A stretch of 15,858 nt of DNA from Baffinella frigidus (GCA_026770585.1 MU646426.1:532756-548613); one strand, 5' to 3'. Positions 4,312 through 9,177 are shown, numbered from the stretch's first letter. The notes: generated from the letters alone by a model not told the origin. A program made the numbers and translations.

Positions 4312-6338
4312 ACCCTAAGGTCAAGGGGAGTGCGAGCGCGAGCTACGGGTTCCAGTGCGCGCTCAAAGCCGGGCTGCCGCGCGAGGCACTCCCCCATTTC
4401 CCTCCAACCCGCTTCCTCCCTGATGAAATTTATTGGATACCAATGAAATCGCGAAATCCTGGGTGTTACAGAGCGTAACACCCACACGCCCCGTGTGCCA
4501 TGGAGTCCCCAGGACCCTCACAATGTTGGCTTTCAGTGAAGTTGTTCTCTCCGGGGGGAGGCGCCTCCCTGGATTTCGCTCTGTAACACCCAGGAGTTTG
4601 TTTCCAATACATTCCATTGTAGGCCGGAAATCCGGCTATTTCTCCAAAAGTTGACAGAATTTGAAGGTAATTTGCTCCCCATCAGGTCTAGCGTAGGATA
4701 GTGGAGCGGGCAGGTGCTGGATTGAGGGTATCCAATCAGTAACACTATCAGGTGGTTGAGCGCCCCCCCCAGAACCTCCGGTCACGAAACCCTAAATAGA
4801 GAGGGTATCCAATCAGTATCACTATCAGGTGGTTGAGCGGGCGCGGCTGGTGTCGGAGCAGCTGGCCAACCACCTGGCTTTCACGGAAAGGCATACATGG
4901 TGGCTTTCACGGAAAGACACCCACGGTGGTCACGCTGGGCTCGATCCGTAATAAACACACTTGGTTGGTTTCGATCCGTAATAAACACACGTGTCGATCC
5001 GTAATTCACACACCTTTTCGCTCCGCAAAAGGTGGTGGAGAGGGCGCGGCTGGTCTCGGAGCAGCTAGCCAACCATCAGCCGGTCGACCGCATCGATCTC
5101 CAGAACCAGGTGCCCTCTCCAGAACCTCCAGAACCTCCAGAACCAGCCCCCCCCCCCTGGAATGTAGCTTGCATGGGGGACCTTGGTTCTGGAGATGATC
5201 GAAGGGGGGGCTGGTTCATGCGGGGTGACCTCATAGCCTACCAAAGAGGACATGATTCTGGAGGTGGTGGAGCGGGCGCGTCTGGTGTCGGAGCAGTTGG
5301 CTAACCACCAGCTGGTCAACCGCATCGATCTCCAGAACCAGGTGCCCCCCCCGACCTCCGGAACCAGGTCAGAGATAGGTTCCTTCTCCAGTTCCCTATT
5401 CAGAACCAGCCACCCCCCTTGCTCCTCTTCAGAACCAGCCCCTCCCCCCGCGCTCCTCTCCGGAACCAGGTACCCCTCTCGACCTCCAGAACCAGGTGCC
5501 CCCTCCTGAACCTCCTGAACCTCCTGAACCAGCCCTCGCGACAGGCGTCTGTGGGTAGGGTGGGGAACTCCGACGTAGTCACCCCACATATAGCCCCTCG
5601 CTCCTCCCCAGAACCAGGTTCTCTCTCCAGAACCTCCAGAACCAGCTTTCCCATCTATGCCAAGGCACCAGCCGGTCGACCGCATTAACCTCCTGAACCA
5701 GGTGCCCCCCCCGACCTCCTGAACCATGTCATAGATAAACGTGCGTTTATTACAGATCGGTGCCTCCTCTCCAGAACCAGAACCAGGTCTTCCCTCCATC
5801 ATCTCTAGAACCAGCCCCCCCCCCCCCCCCCCTTCTCCGGAACTAGGTCCCCCCTCCAGAACCTCCAGAACCAGCCCCCCCCCTTCCATGCCAAGGCACC
5901 AGTCTTCCGAAAACACCTTGCCACTCCAGAACCAGTTGCCTCCCCGACCTCCAGAACCAGACCCCTGCTCGGTCATCTCCAGAACCAGCCCCCCCTCTCC
6001 AGAACTAGAACAAGGTCTCCTCCAGCACTTCCATAACAGGTCACTCTCACACTCACCGCCCCCCCTCAGGCGACGACGCAGCAGCGCGCCGAGAGAGCCG
6101 TGGGGCTACTCCAGCACCTCGATGCAAACTCAGGTCCTCCCACCCCCCGCACTCCCGTCACTAAACCCTAAACCCTAAACCAGACACCCTAAACCAGGCA
6201 CCCCAAACCCTGCCCCCCTGCACCCCACACCCCACACCCCACACCCCCAACCCCTAAACCCCAAACCCTGAAGCAGACTTCGACGTGCGGCGCTTCCTCC
6301 ACACCGTGGCCGACAACGCCGCCCTCCGCGCGCCCTAG
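217..6338 (+). CDS. MSH5: MSH5-like MutS homologue, C-terminal part, ten exons (5' end outside window)
   Basis: Spliced reading of ten short exons gives about 216 residues covering the end of the MutS ATPase domain and the C-terminal helical part. Visible landmarks in order are SSSFALDLNQ, the Walker B segment LLLLDEFGK, GTQSMDGIALLAAT, the ATHF motif (VIATHFDEL), LLPDSGYLGIRTMSV, DDLIFLYRL, ASYGFQCALKAGLPRE, VVERARLV and a short tail ending in TAG. MutS family members share DEFGKGT and ATHF; the LLP...TMSV and AGLP patterns and the short tail fit the MSH5 branch better than MSH4 or MSH2/6, judged from memory of the family. MSH5 pairs with MSH4 in a meiotic clamp that stabilises crossover intermediates; no endonuclease is involved. 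Every exon junction agrees in phase. Walker A and the upstream domains would lie left of base 1. Introns are rich in telomere-like repeats, foldback elements and decayed exon copies. Whether the gene is expressed cannot be seen; no stop or frameshift breaks the chosen path. Confidence 0.85.
284..387. mobile_element. MITE, family A (TCCCTTAAGTGACCA ends), 104 bp
   Basis: Perfect 17-bp inverted ends TATCCCTTAAGTGACCA, with TA at each outer end as in Tc1/mariner-type target duplications. The interior has nested palindromes around cgccctaccgtagggc and cctaggacctgcctagg. No coding capacity. It lies in MSH5 intron 1, 18 bases after the donor. Relatives at 6347-6553, 8323-8385 and 9377-9509. Confidence 0.85.
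452..512. repeat. Short telomere-like G-strand array
   Basis: Units such as TTTAGGG, TTCGGGG, TTTGGGG on the + strand, the opposite orientation to most arrays in this gene. Confidence 0.75.
554..690. mobile_element. Foldback element, 137 bp
   Basis: Arms of about 31 bp beginning TCGGATGGCGAGGGGGCAAA with one mismatch, enclosing a second perfect hairpin at 593-617 (CTTCAGCTCCC, three-base loop). Non-coding, in MSH5 intron 1. No target duplication visible. Confidence 0.8.
771..838. repeat. Degenerate CCCTGAA/CCTTGAA array
   Basis: Heptamers cct(t/g)gaa and ccctaa(a/g) directly upstream of the MSH5 exon 2 acceptor. Confidence 0.75.
845..907 (+). CDS. MSH5: MSH5 exon 2 (Walker B)
   Basis: 21 codons, VAVMLRGSTPN followed by SLLLLDEFGK, phase 0 at both ends. 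LLLLDE is the Walker B motif that coordinates magnesium through the aspartate and glutamate. The acceptor is aaaacaacag at the end of a degenerate CCTTGAA/CCCTAAA array; the donor is AAG|GTCAAC. A decayed copy of this exon lies downstream at 1030-1092. Confidence 0.85.
928..990. repeat. Dispersed repeat R1, inverted copy
   Basis: The reverse complement matches 1414-1497 and 3274-3357 around gttggcatatgttggg and aaacctaaaggacct. Three copies within MSH5 introns 2 and 4. It has no recognisable coding role, though one strand reads ATERRIVGLCWEKLKPKGPK. Confidence 0.7.
1030..1092 (+). pseudogene. Decayed copy of MSH5 exon 2
   Basis: Aligns over its whole length with exon 2 (845-907), including the CTCGACGAATTCGG Walker B block, and is preceded by AAG where the acceptor would be. 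The seventh codon is TGA (1048-1050), so inclusion would stop translation. It keeps AAA|GT at the 3' end. It is a tandem duplicate left inside intron 2. Confidence 0.8.
1135..1352. repeat. Telomere-like CCCTAAA array in MSH5 intron 2
   Basis: About 215 bases of heptamer variants (ccctaaa, ccctaca, ccctcaa, ccccaaa), sense strand C-rich. It ends at the AG preceding the first decayed exon 3 copy. Confidence 0.85.
1354..1402 (+). pseudogene. Decayed copy of MSH5 exon 3, first
   Basis: Reads GTQSMEEITLLAVTSSRK in the exon 3 frame and follows ccccaag, an AG at the edge of a telomere-like array. Similarity to exon 3 stops after the DGIALLAAT-equivalent part, and no donor follows. About 590 bases upstream of the intact exon. 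Confidence 0.75.
1414..1497. repeat. Dispersed repeat R1, direct copy 1
   Basis: tgctttctctgcag followed by tttctacgga and gttggcatatgttggg; about 84 bp, similar to 3274-3357. Confidence 0.8.
1562..1637 (+). pseudogene. Decayed copy of MSH5 exon 3, second
   Basis: Shares the intact exon's upstream flank (gcatcacgtcag) and then GGCAC.CAATC, but substitutions and a deletion destroy the reading after a few codons. The acceptor sequence is identical to that of the true exon, so it could act as a decoy site at 1585/1586. Confidence 0.75.
1743..1919. mobile_element. TA-flanked foldback MITE, 177 bp
   Basis: The outer 28 bases on each side are perfect inverted repeats (TAGAGCGCTGTGCAGAGAAG and on), and pairing continues imperfectly to the centre, with inner arms gagaaatt/aatttctc. 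TA occurs at both ends. Non-coding. Sits at the 3' end of MSH5 intron 2. Confidence 0.9.
1943..2026 (+). CDS. MSH5: MSH5 exon 3 (GT...DGIALLA helix)
   Basis: 28 codons, GTQSMDGIALLAATISHLI and then QRGEGCPRT, phase 0 at both ends. Joined to exon 2 it restores the MutS signature DEFGKGT...DGIALLA. The acceptor is cacgtcag, the donor ACG|GTCTGG. A TA-flanked foldback element ends at 1919, only 23 bases upstream, so it occupies the branch-point region of this intron. Two decayed copies of the exon start (1354 and 1586) lie upstream. Confidence 0.85.
2041..2274. repeat. CT-rich microsatellite (CT and CTGT)
   Basis: (CT)n followed by (CTGT)n and mixed variants over about 234 bases, starting 14 bases after the MSH5 exon 3 donor. 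Gives a low-complexity Ser/Leu/Cys frame that is not a gene. Confidence 0.95.
2346..2400. repeat. Degenerate G-strand telomere-like stretch
   Basis: ttgagggttttgggtataggggtcaggggttgtggttcagg; weak heptamer periodicity in MSH5 intron 3. The remainder of that intron (2401-2596 and 2623-2750) shows nothing I can assign. Confidence 0.5.
2597..2622 (+). pseudogene. Duplicate of the MSH5 exon 4 acceptor region
   Basis: The stretch tatcccccttt-gcacaggtga repeats the acceptor and first bases of exon 4 (2751-2774). After GTGA the similarity ends. It would be a decoy acceptor about 155 bases upstream of the true one. Confidence 0.6.
2770..2864 (+). CDS. MSH5: MSH5 exon 4 (ATHF motif)
   Basis: 31 codons plus two bases. 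It reads VIATHFDELTKQNLLPDSG and then YLGIRTMSVMAD. ATHF is the conserved H-loop/switch region of MutS and other ABC-type ATPases. The acceptor ccccttttgcacag is strong; the donor is ACAG|GTACCT, leaving AG to be completed by the next exon. The acceptor region is duplicated at about 2597-2622, and the 3' half with its donor is duplicated at 2985-3037. Confidence 0.85.
2985..3044 (+). pseudogene. Partial copy of MSH5 exon 4 with intact donor
   Basis: About 60 bases repeat 2812-2871 with only a few substitutions. The frame LPDSGYLGIRTMSVMAD is fully open and the donor ACAG|GTATCT is kept, but no matching acceptor or upstream half is present. It lies 120 bases downstream of exon 4. Confidence 0.85.
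3094..3162. repeat. Homogeneous GGTTTAT heptamer array
   Basis: About nine near-perfect TTTATGG units, a variant of TTTAGGG with one base changed, ending in two ggttgat units. It is the most regular heptamer array in the window. Confidence 0.9.
3274..3357. repeat. Dispersed repeat R1, direct copy 2
   Basis: taatgctttctctgcag, then cttctacggaacggcgtgtc and gttggcatatgttggg. Copy in MSH5 intron 4. 3358-3544 has a C run and no assigned feature. Confidence 0.8.
3645..3739. repeat. Telomere-like CCCCAAA array before exon 5
   Basis: Units of ccccaaac and ccctaaaa ending in the acceptor ccccaaacag of MSH5 exon 5. Confidence 0.85.
3740..3771 (+). CDS. MSH5: MSH5 exon 5 (short linker exon)
   Basis: A 32-nt exon inferred because exon 4 ends in phase 2 and exon 6 starts needing one base; only an exon of length 2 modulo 3 joins them. 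This one lies between acceptor ccccaaacag and donor CAAG|GTGCAG and reads RPQGSVSGRSQ, a plausible variable linker between TMSV and the FLYRL strand. It is set inside telomere-like repeats on both sides. Choice of donor is less certain than for other exons: a GT 10 bases further on would break the frame. Confidence 0.55.
3783..4107. repeat. Telomere-like array filling MSH5 intron 5
   Basis: Practically the whole 336-nt intron is CCCTAAA/CCCCAAA/CCCCACA/CCCTACA heptamers, ending in the exon 6 acceptor ccctacag. The opposite strand gives a spurious Gly/Val/Trp-rich frame. Confidence 0.95.
4108..4160 (+). CDS. MSH5: MSH5 exon 6 (FLYRL strand)
   Basis: Two bases plus 17 codons reading GELGVEAEDDLIFLYRL. 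In MSH5 proteins an acidic stretch followed by (I/V)(V/I)FLYRL occupies this position. The acceptor ccctaaaccctacag is formed from the telomere-like array itself; the donor CTG|GTAAACCC runs straight into the next telomere-like array, so the splice sites are made of repeat sequence. A second AG two bases into the exon would give a slightly shorter variant in the same frame. Confidence 0.8.
4163..4319. repeat. Telomere-like array filling MSH5 intron 6, with a CCCTCAA block
   Basis: The 159-nt intron consists of ccctaaa variants and, from about 4232, a run of about eleven CCCTCAA units. The donor GTAAACCCTAAACCC and acceptor ccctaag are both part of the repeat. Confidence 0.95.
4320..4385 (+). 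CDS. MSH5: MSH5 exon 7 (SYG...AGLP helix)
   Basis: 22 codons reading VKGSASASYGFQCALKAGLP and RE, phase 0 at both ends. It matches the MutS segment SYGxxxAxxAGxP just before the C-terminal helices. The acceptor is ccctaag at the very end of a CCCTCAA heptamer array. The exon must end at GAG because the next exon supplies VVERA, and the base pair following is GC, not GT (GAG|GCACTC), so this would be a GC-AG intron. Confidence 0.8.
4431..4609. mobile_element. Foldback element, 179 bp, in MSH5 intron 7
   Basis: Inner perfect 19-bp inverted repeat TCCTGGGTGTTACAGAGCG (4457-4475 and 4577-4595), outer TATTGG/CCAATA ends. The left arm itself contains the palindrome GGGTGTTA, loop, TAACACCC (4461-4483). 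Non-coding. Confidence 0.8.
4724..4762 (+). pseudogene. Truncated MSH5 exon 8 copy 0 (acceptor plus 11 bases)
   Basis: The 39-bp segment with gagggtatccaatcagt, cactatcag and gtggttgagcg recurs at 4801-4839 with one mismatch. It contains the acceptor and first 11 bases of exon 8, then breaks into a run of C and a ccagaacctcc repeat. Confidence 0.8.
4829..4873 (+). pseudogene. Truncated MSH5 exon 8 copy a
   Basis: Starts after actatcag, a good acceptor, and reads VVERARLVSEQLANH like the intact copies, then diverges into a tandem repeat without a donor. Read on, it reaches a stop at about 4949. It is the first exon 8 copy with a usable acceptor after intron 7 begins, so it may compete with copies b and c. 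Confidence 0.75.
4875..5013. repeat. Short tandem repeats between exon 8 copies
   Basis: TGGCTTTCACGGAAAG twice (4875, 4901), then TCGATCCGTAATAAACACAC twice and a third variant (4941, 4971, 4994). A related degenerate sequence occurs at 8963-9024, and the second unit occurs inverted at 5733-5760. Confidence 0.75.
5032..5109 (+). CDS. MSH5: MSH5 exon 8, intact copy b
   Basis: 26 codons reading VVERARLVSEQLANH then QPVDRIDLQNQ, phase 0 at both ends. It is the C-terminal helix that follows AGLPRE in MutS homologues. The acceptor is pyrimidine-rich (ccttttcgctccgcaaaag), the donor CAG|GTGCCC. A second complete copy of the same length lies at 5264-5341. Because both are 78 nt and in phase, either one or both in tandem could be included without a frameshift. 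Confidence 0.7.
5264..5341 (+). CDS. MSH5: MSH5 exon 8, intact copy c
   Basis: Second complete copy of exon 8: VVERARLVSEQLANH then QLVNRIDLQNQ, two residue differences from copy b (P to L and D to N). The acceptor is gattctggag, weaker than that of copy b because no clear pyrimidine tract precedes it; the donor CAG|GTGCCC is the same. Either alternative use with copy b or decay of one copy is possible. Confidence 0.6.
5666..5701 (+). pseudogene. Partial MSH5 exon 8 copy d (3' part with donor)
   Basis: Reads HQPVDRINLLNQ and ends at CAG|GTGCCC like the intact exons. The 5' part is missing, replaced by an accident of the ccagaacc repeat array. The following intron-like bases (ccccccccgacctcc) also match the sequence after copy c. 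Confidence 0.75.
6070..6133 (+). CDS. MSH5: MSH5 exon 9
   Basis: 21 codons plus one base, ATTQQRAERAVGLLQHLDAN and S, between a strong acceptor (cgccccccctcag) and donor CAG|GTCCTC. It starts in phase 0 after exon 8. Its final G joins AC of exon 10 to make Asp. MSH5 tails typically read as a helix with a Leu-Asp before a short Asp-hydrophobic end, which this fits. Confidence 0.75.
6160..6270. repeat. Telomere-like array in MSH5 intron 9
   Basis: ccctaaacc, ccccaca and similar heptamers fill most of the 143-nt intron up to the exon 10 acceptor. Confidence 0.9.
6277..6338 (+). CDS. MSH5: MSH5 terminal exon 10 with TAG stop
   Basis: Starts after gaagcag, at the end of another CCCTAAA-like array, with AC completing an Asp codon, then FDVRRFLHTVADNAALRAP and TAG at 6336-6338. 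The short D(F/L)xxxF tail is like that of other MSH5 proteins. The last bases, including the stop, belong to a 43-bp segment found again inverted at about 8375-8417. A MITE begins eight bases after the stop. Confidence 0.75.
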
Positions 6339-6346
6339 ACCCCTAG

Positions 6347-6553
6347 TATCCCTTAACCCTTAAGTGGCCAGTAGGCTTATACGCCCTACCGTAGGGCCCT
6401 AGGACCCGCCTAGGACCTCAGGCCCCCAAATTTGGAGGCCTGGTCACTTAAGGGTTAAGTGCCCATGCCGCCAAATTTGACGGCCAAGAGGTCCTAGGCA
6501 GGTCCTAGGGCCCTACCGTAGGGCGTATGAGCCTACTGGTCACTTGAGGGATA
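6347..6553. mobile_element. MITE family A, composite: one copy nested in another
   Basis: Outer ends TATCCCTTAA and ...GGTCACTTGAGGGATA. Inside, a 98-bp copy at 6357-6454 (CCCTTAAGTGGCCA to TGGTCACTTAAGGG) is bordered by TTAA at 6353-6356 and 6455-6458. Removing it restores a continuous outer element that matches the unsplit relative at 8323-8385 (inverted). Starts eight bases after the MSH5 stop. Confidence 0.8.
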
Positions 6554-6841
6554 GGCCCGCCTCGAGAGATCTAGGCTATCTCTCCGGAGGTGGGCCCATC
6601 CCTCCCGCACACAGGCACCTGCGAGTTTGCTTGGGCGCGCACACGCGGCCTAGGGAGCCCTCCGCGCGCCCTAGGCCGGAGTTCCCCATCACATCGGAGT
6701 TCCCCCCTAGGATAGGCCCGCTTCGGGAGAGTCCCCTGGGATAGGCCCGCCTCGGGGGAGCTCTTGGCCACCCCTGTGATCTACGTCGGAGTTCCCCACT
6801 GCGTCGGAGGTCCCCTTCTCCCAAGACCCCTAGCCCTGCCG
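6554..6841. other. Intergenic, GC-rich, repeated taggcccgcctcgg motif
   Basis: ataggcccgcctcg/ataggcccgcttcg recurs at 6551, 6713 and 6741, and 18 bases identical to the MSH5 3' end occur at about 6657-6674. Several open frames on both strands are GC-driven; none is supported as a gene. Confidence 0.5.
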
Positions 6842-6887
6842 GAGAGCCTGAGAGCCTGAGAGCCTGAGAGCCTGAGAGCCTGAGAGC
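6842..6887. repeat. GAGAGCCT tandem octamer
   Basis: Five perfect GAGAGCCT units plus GAGAGC. Confidence 0.95.
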
Positions 6888-7067
6888 GACCTCCCCGGCA
6901 GAGCGCATTCCGCCCTAGCCTGCACCGTTCGAGGAGGGGGGCAGACAGTCCCCCCCCATGGTTCAGACCTGGGAGGGAGAGAGGGAGAAAGAGATAGAGA
7001 GCGACTCTGCGAGTTTGTGAGACAGTCTGGATGGACAGCCAGGCTCAGACCTCGCACGGACTGGCTC

Positions 7068-7190
7068 TACAGGGGTAACTCGCTCACAAGAAACCGCCGC
7101 CGCCCCCTAGGACCACCATAGGACCCTAGGCATAGGCCTACTGTAGGGTTCTAAGGGGCAGAGTTTTCTTCTGAGCGAGGCACCCCTGTA
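7068..7190. mobile_element. MITE family B (CAGGGGTACCTCGCTCA ends), copy 1, 123 bp
   Basis: Inverted ends of about 27 bp (24 matching) bordered by TA on each side. Interior contains cctaggaccaccataggaccctagg, related in style to family A. 7191-7464 shows no supported feature. Confidence 0.8.
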
Positions 7191-7464
7191 GTACATGTCT
7201 AGGGGCCCCCAAAAGGAGACGTGGTCGGCCTCTGAGGGTTGTTGGCAAGCGAGGCGGAGCGCCGACAGTGGCTTGGGTAGACCTCCTCCGTCTCCTAGAG
7301 AGATTGATAATTTATTGCCAAACAACCAGCGTCAGCGCCGCACATGCTACACATTGTGCCACTTACTGTACCCCGTGTCGGCCGCTCACACGAGCATTTT
7401 CCGGATGGATTCTAACTCCACCTCCTCCGTCTCCTCCACTATCCCGCGGTTGGCCTGTACCTAG

Positions 7465-7823
7465 CAAAAGCTGCAACGGGCTCTGGAGAATCCAGGCATG
7501 CTTCTCCGAGGAAGAGAGAAGTGTATTTGTAAAGCGGACCAAACAGAAAGTCAGGTAGGGCGAGGGGAGCCCCCGATCTGACCACGGTTCTGCCCCAGGA
7601 CCACACAATCCAAAAACATGTACGTGCGCTCCCCCAGTGGCCTCAGCGCCTCTGCCCTCACACAACCGAGCCCCTGCAGGGCTATGCACACTGCGCCAGT
7701 GTGCCCCCCCTCTCGAGACGAGGAAGTCAAGGTGATGCTCTACACCTCGGTGGAGGCGTGGAACACCTCCAAGCGCCGCTTCCAAGCTGCCCATGATGCC
7801 CGCCCAGACAGTAAACGGGCAGG
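7465..7823 (+). CDS. Candidate two-exon gene fragment with a 44-nt intron, function unknown
   Basis: Exon a runs from about 7465 (after gtacctag) or 7496 (after gaatccag) to 7554 and ends FSEEERSVFVKRTKQKV; exon b runs 7599-7823. The donor TCAG|GTAGGG and acceptor gttctgccccag remove 44 bases. The join keeps the frame and links two stretches that look natural, giving RTTQSKNMYVRSPSG and later DEEVKVMLYTSVEAW, NTSKRRFQAAHDARP. The 3' end GCAGG|GTAAGG looks like a donor. I do not recognise the protein. The antisense frame is open over 156 codons but reads as Gly/Pro/Arg-rich sequence, so I prefer the + reading. Possible continuation at 8008-8054 is speculative. Confidence 0.35.
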
Positions 7824-8184
7824 GTAAGGACACGCACCGCCGTGCGGTCCAACCGAAGGGCTACATGTAACCTAAGGAGGTTTTGGTCGGTCTGGCACTG
7901 TTGATACATTTACGCCGTGAGGCGGGCGGAGCATAGGACCACCCTAGGGGCGGCGTGTGTCCTTATCTGCAAGTAACCTCTGTACATGTACTTCTCTCCG
8001 AGCCAGCACATTTTCGCCTCAGTCAACTCCCCATGAAAGCCAGCGTCTTAAGTGAAATGCCTGCTCCCAGAGCAGGTCCATCTCAACGAAATGGCAACTT
8101 ACTGCCGAGGATCAGCTTCATTGACTTGCGGTAAAACATTCTGGCGGGCAGTGTACTTGCCAGCCTGGCAAGGATTCCGCTCTG

Positions 8185-8305
8185 TACAGGGGTACCTCGC
8201 TCATACGAAAACGCCCACCACTTAGGACCACCGTATGACCCTAGGCACAGACCTACTGTAGGGTCCTAGGGGGGTGCGCTTTCTTATGAGCGAGGTACCC
8301 CTGCA
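8185..8305. mobile_element. MITE family B, copy 2, 121 bp
   Basis: Ends CAGGGGTACCTCGCTCATA nearly perfect; left TA kept, right TA changed to CA. Interior similar to copy 1. The stretch 7824-8184 before it holds no supported gene. Confidence 0.85.
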
Positions 8306-8322
8306 ACACCCAGAACCTTGCG

Positions 8323-8385
8323 GGCCCTAGGACCTGCCTAGGACCTCTTGGCCGTCAAATTTGGCGGCATAGGCACTTAAGGGAT
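8323..8385. mobile_element. MITE family A, truncated copy
   Basis: Right half only: gggccctaggacctgcctagg, ggccgtcaaatttggcggc and cacttaagggata. Its right flank (ctaggggtctagggcgcgcg, to about 8417) is the reverse complement of the end of MSH5 exon 10 and its 3' flank. Confidence 0.8.
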
Positions 8386-8460
8386 ACTAGGGGTCTAGGG
8401 CGCGCGGAGGGCGGCGTTGATTTTATGTGCGAGGCCTGATCCAATAAATTTCACCACAAG

Positions 8461-8652
8461 GTGCTGGAGAGTACCACCCAGGAGTGTTATTCTCACCTCC
8501 GCTGCTTCCGCGAGGCAGGCATCTTAGAGCTAGCGAAGGACATTGGCAGCCCGAGGCCTTCGCTTCCCTCTGGCAGCGCTTCCACTTGGTACTCTCCATA
8601 CTCGGGTCCGCCCCCCTCTCGACTTTGGCGTTTGTGCGCCCCGTGTCCCTGA
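8461..8652 (+). CDS. Coding-like fragment, unknown
   Basis: Open frame beginning after caccacaag, reading VLESTTQECYSHLRCFREAG and ILELAKDIGS, which looks like natural helical protein; the remainder enters the tandem repeat at 8588 and is probably not coding. No phase-compatible join to the fragment at 7465-7823 was found. It could be an exon of the same or another gene, or a relic. Confidence 0.25.
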   Translation: MLESTTQECYSHLRCFREAGILELAKDIGSPRPSLPSGSASTWYSPYSGPPPSRLWRLCAPCP

Positions 8653-8960
8653 TGTAAAGAAAAGAGCGTTAGGTTGCTTTCGAAAGACAGTAAGGTCGCA
8701 TTCCACGTGGTACTCTCCATACTGAGGCTCGAGCTGCCTCCCCTTCTCGACTCTGGCGTTTGTTCGCACCGTGCCCCTGCTGTGCGGGAAAAGAGAGTAC
8801 CTTTAGGACCTTTAGAATTAATGCAATCCCGCCATAGCCGGACACCTGGCCGTTCCGAGTTAGGTCGCATCCCACGTGGTACTCTCCATGCTCTATTCAT
8901 GCTCGAGCTCGCCACCCTCTCAACTTTGGCGTTTGTTCGTCCTGTGTCCCTGCTGTGCCA
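8580..8960. repeat. Three direct repeats of about 85-100 bp
   Basis: Anchored on ggtactctcc at 8588, 8709 and 8878, each followed by ctctcgact(t)tggcgtttgt and cgtgtccctg(c)tgt. Units 2 and 3 begin with aggtcgcat(t/c)ccacgtgg; between them lies extra sequence with acctttaggacctttag. The reverse of the anchor occurs at 8464-8475. Confidence 0.8.
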
Positions 8961-9105
8961 AAACGGAAGATTAGGTCGCTTTCGGAAGGGAACACATGGT
9001 GGCCATGTTTGCTTTGATCCGTAACAACCGCCCTTTTATCTCTTGCCCGCGCCTGAACCAATCGCGCGACGTGCGGGGACCGCAGGAGGCGGGAAAGCGT
9101 GCAAG

Positions 9106-9177
9106 AGACCCGCCTGGGGACAGTGCGAGGGACACCCTTCGGAACAGTGCGATAGGCCCTCCTCGGAACAGGTTAAG
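9106..9177. repeat. Three 24-bp tandem units
   Basis: agacccgcctggggacagtgc-type units at 9106, 9130 and 9154 with about 60-70% identity. Frames through them are Arg/Pro-rich on both strands; no gene supported in 9025-9376. Confidence 0.6.

Larger units (their letters stand above)
5100..6015. repeat. CCAGAACC minisatellite in MSH5 intron 8
   Basis: More than twenty irregularly spaced ctccagaacc(ag) units with C-runs (up to about 18 C at 5815-5832), embedding larger duplicates (about 5317-5375 and 5677-5736). The unit equals the last bases of exon 8 (atctccagaaccag), so it looks seeded by the exon end. The minus strand gives a spurious 303-codon Gly/Trp-rich frame. Confidence 0.9.

Noticed and set aside
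5065-5976. 303-codon open frame on the minus strand
   Set aside because: It is the ccagaacc minisatellite read backwards (GGTTCTGGAGG giving Val-Leu-Glu/Trp-Phe-Arg strings). It overlaps the + strand MSH5 exon 8 copies, which have homology and splice sites.
7363-7833. 156-codon minus-strand frame
   Set aside because: No motif, biased Gly/Arg composition, and overlaps a + reading that is joined in phase by a canonical short intron. Not excluded completely.
8493-8915. 140-codon minus-strand frame across three direct repeats
   Set aside because: Repeated phrases (REG..., EY.EY.VE) follow the DNA repeat; no independent support.
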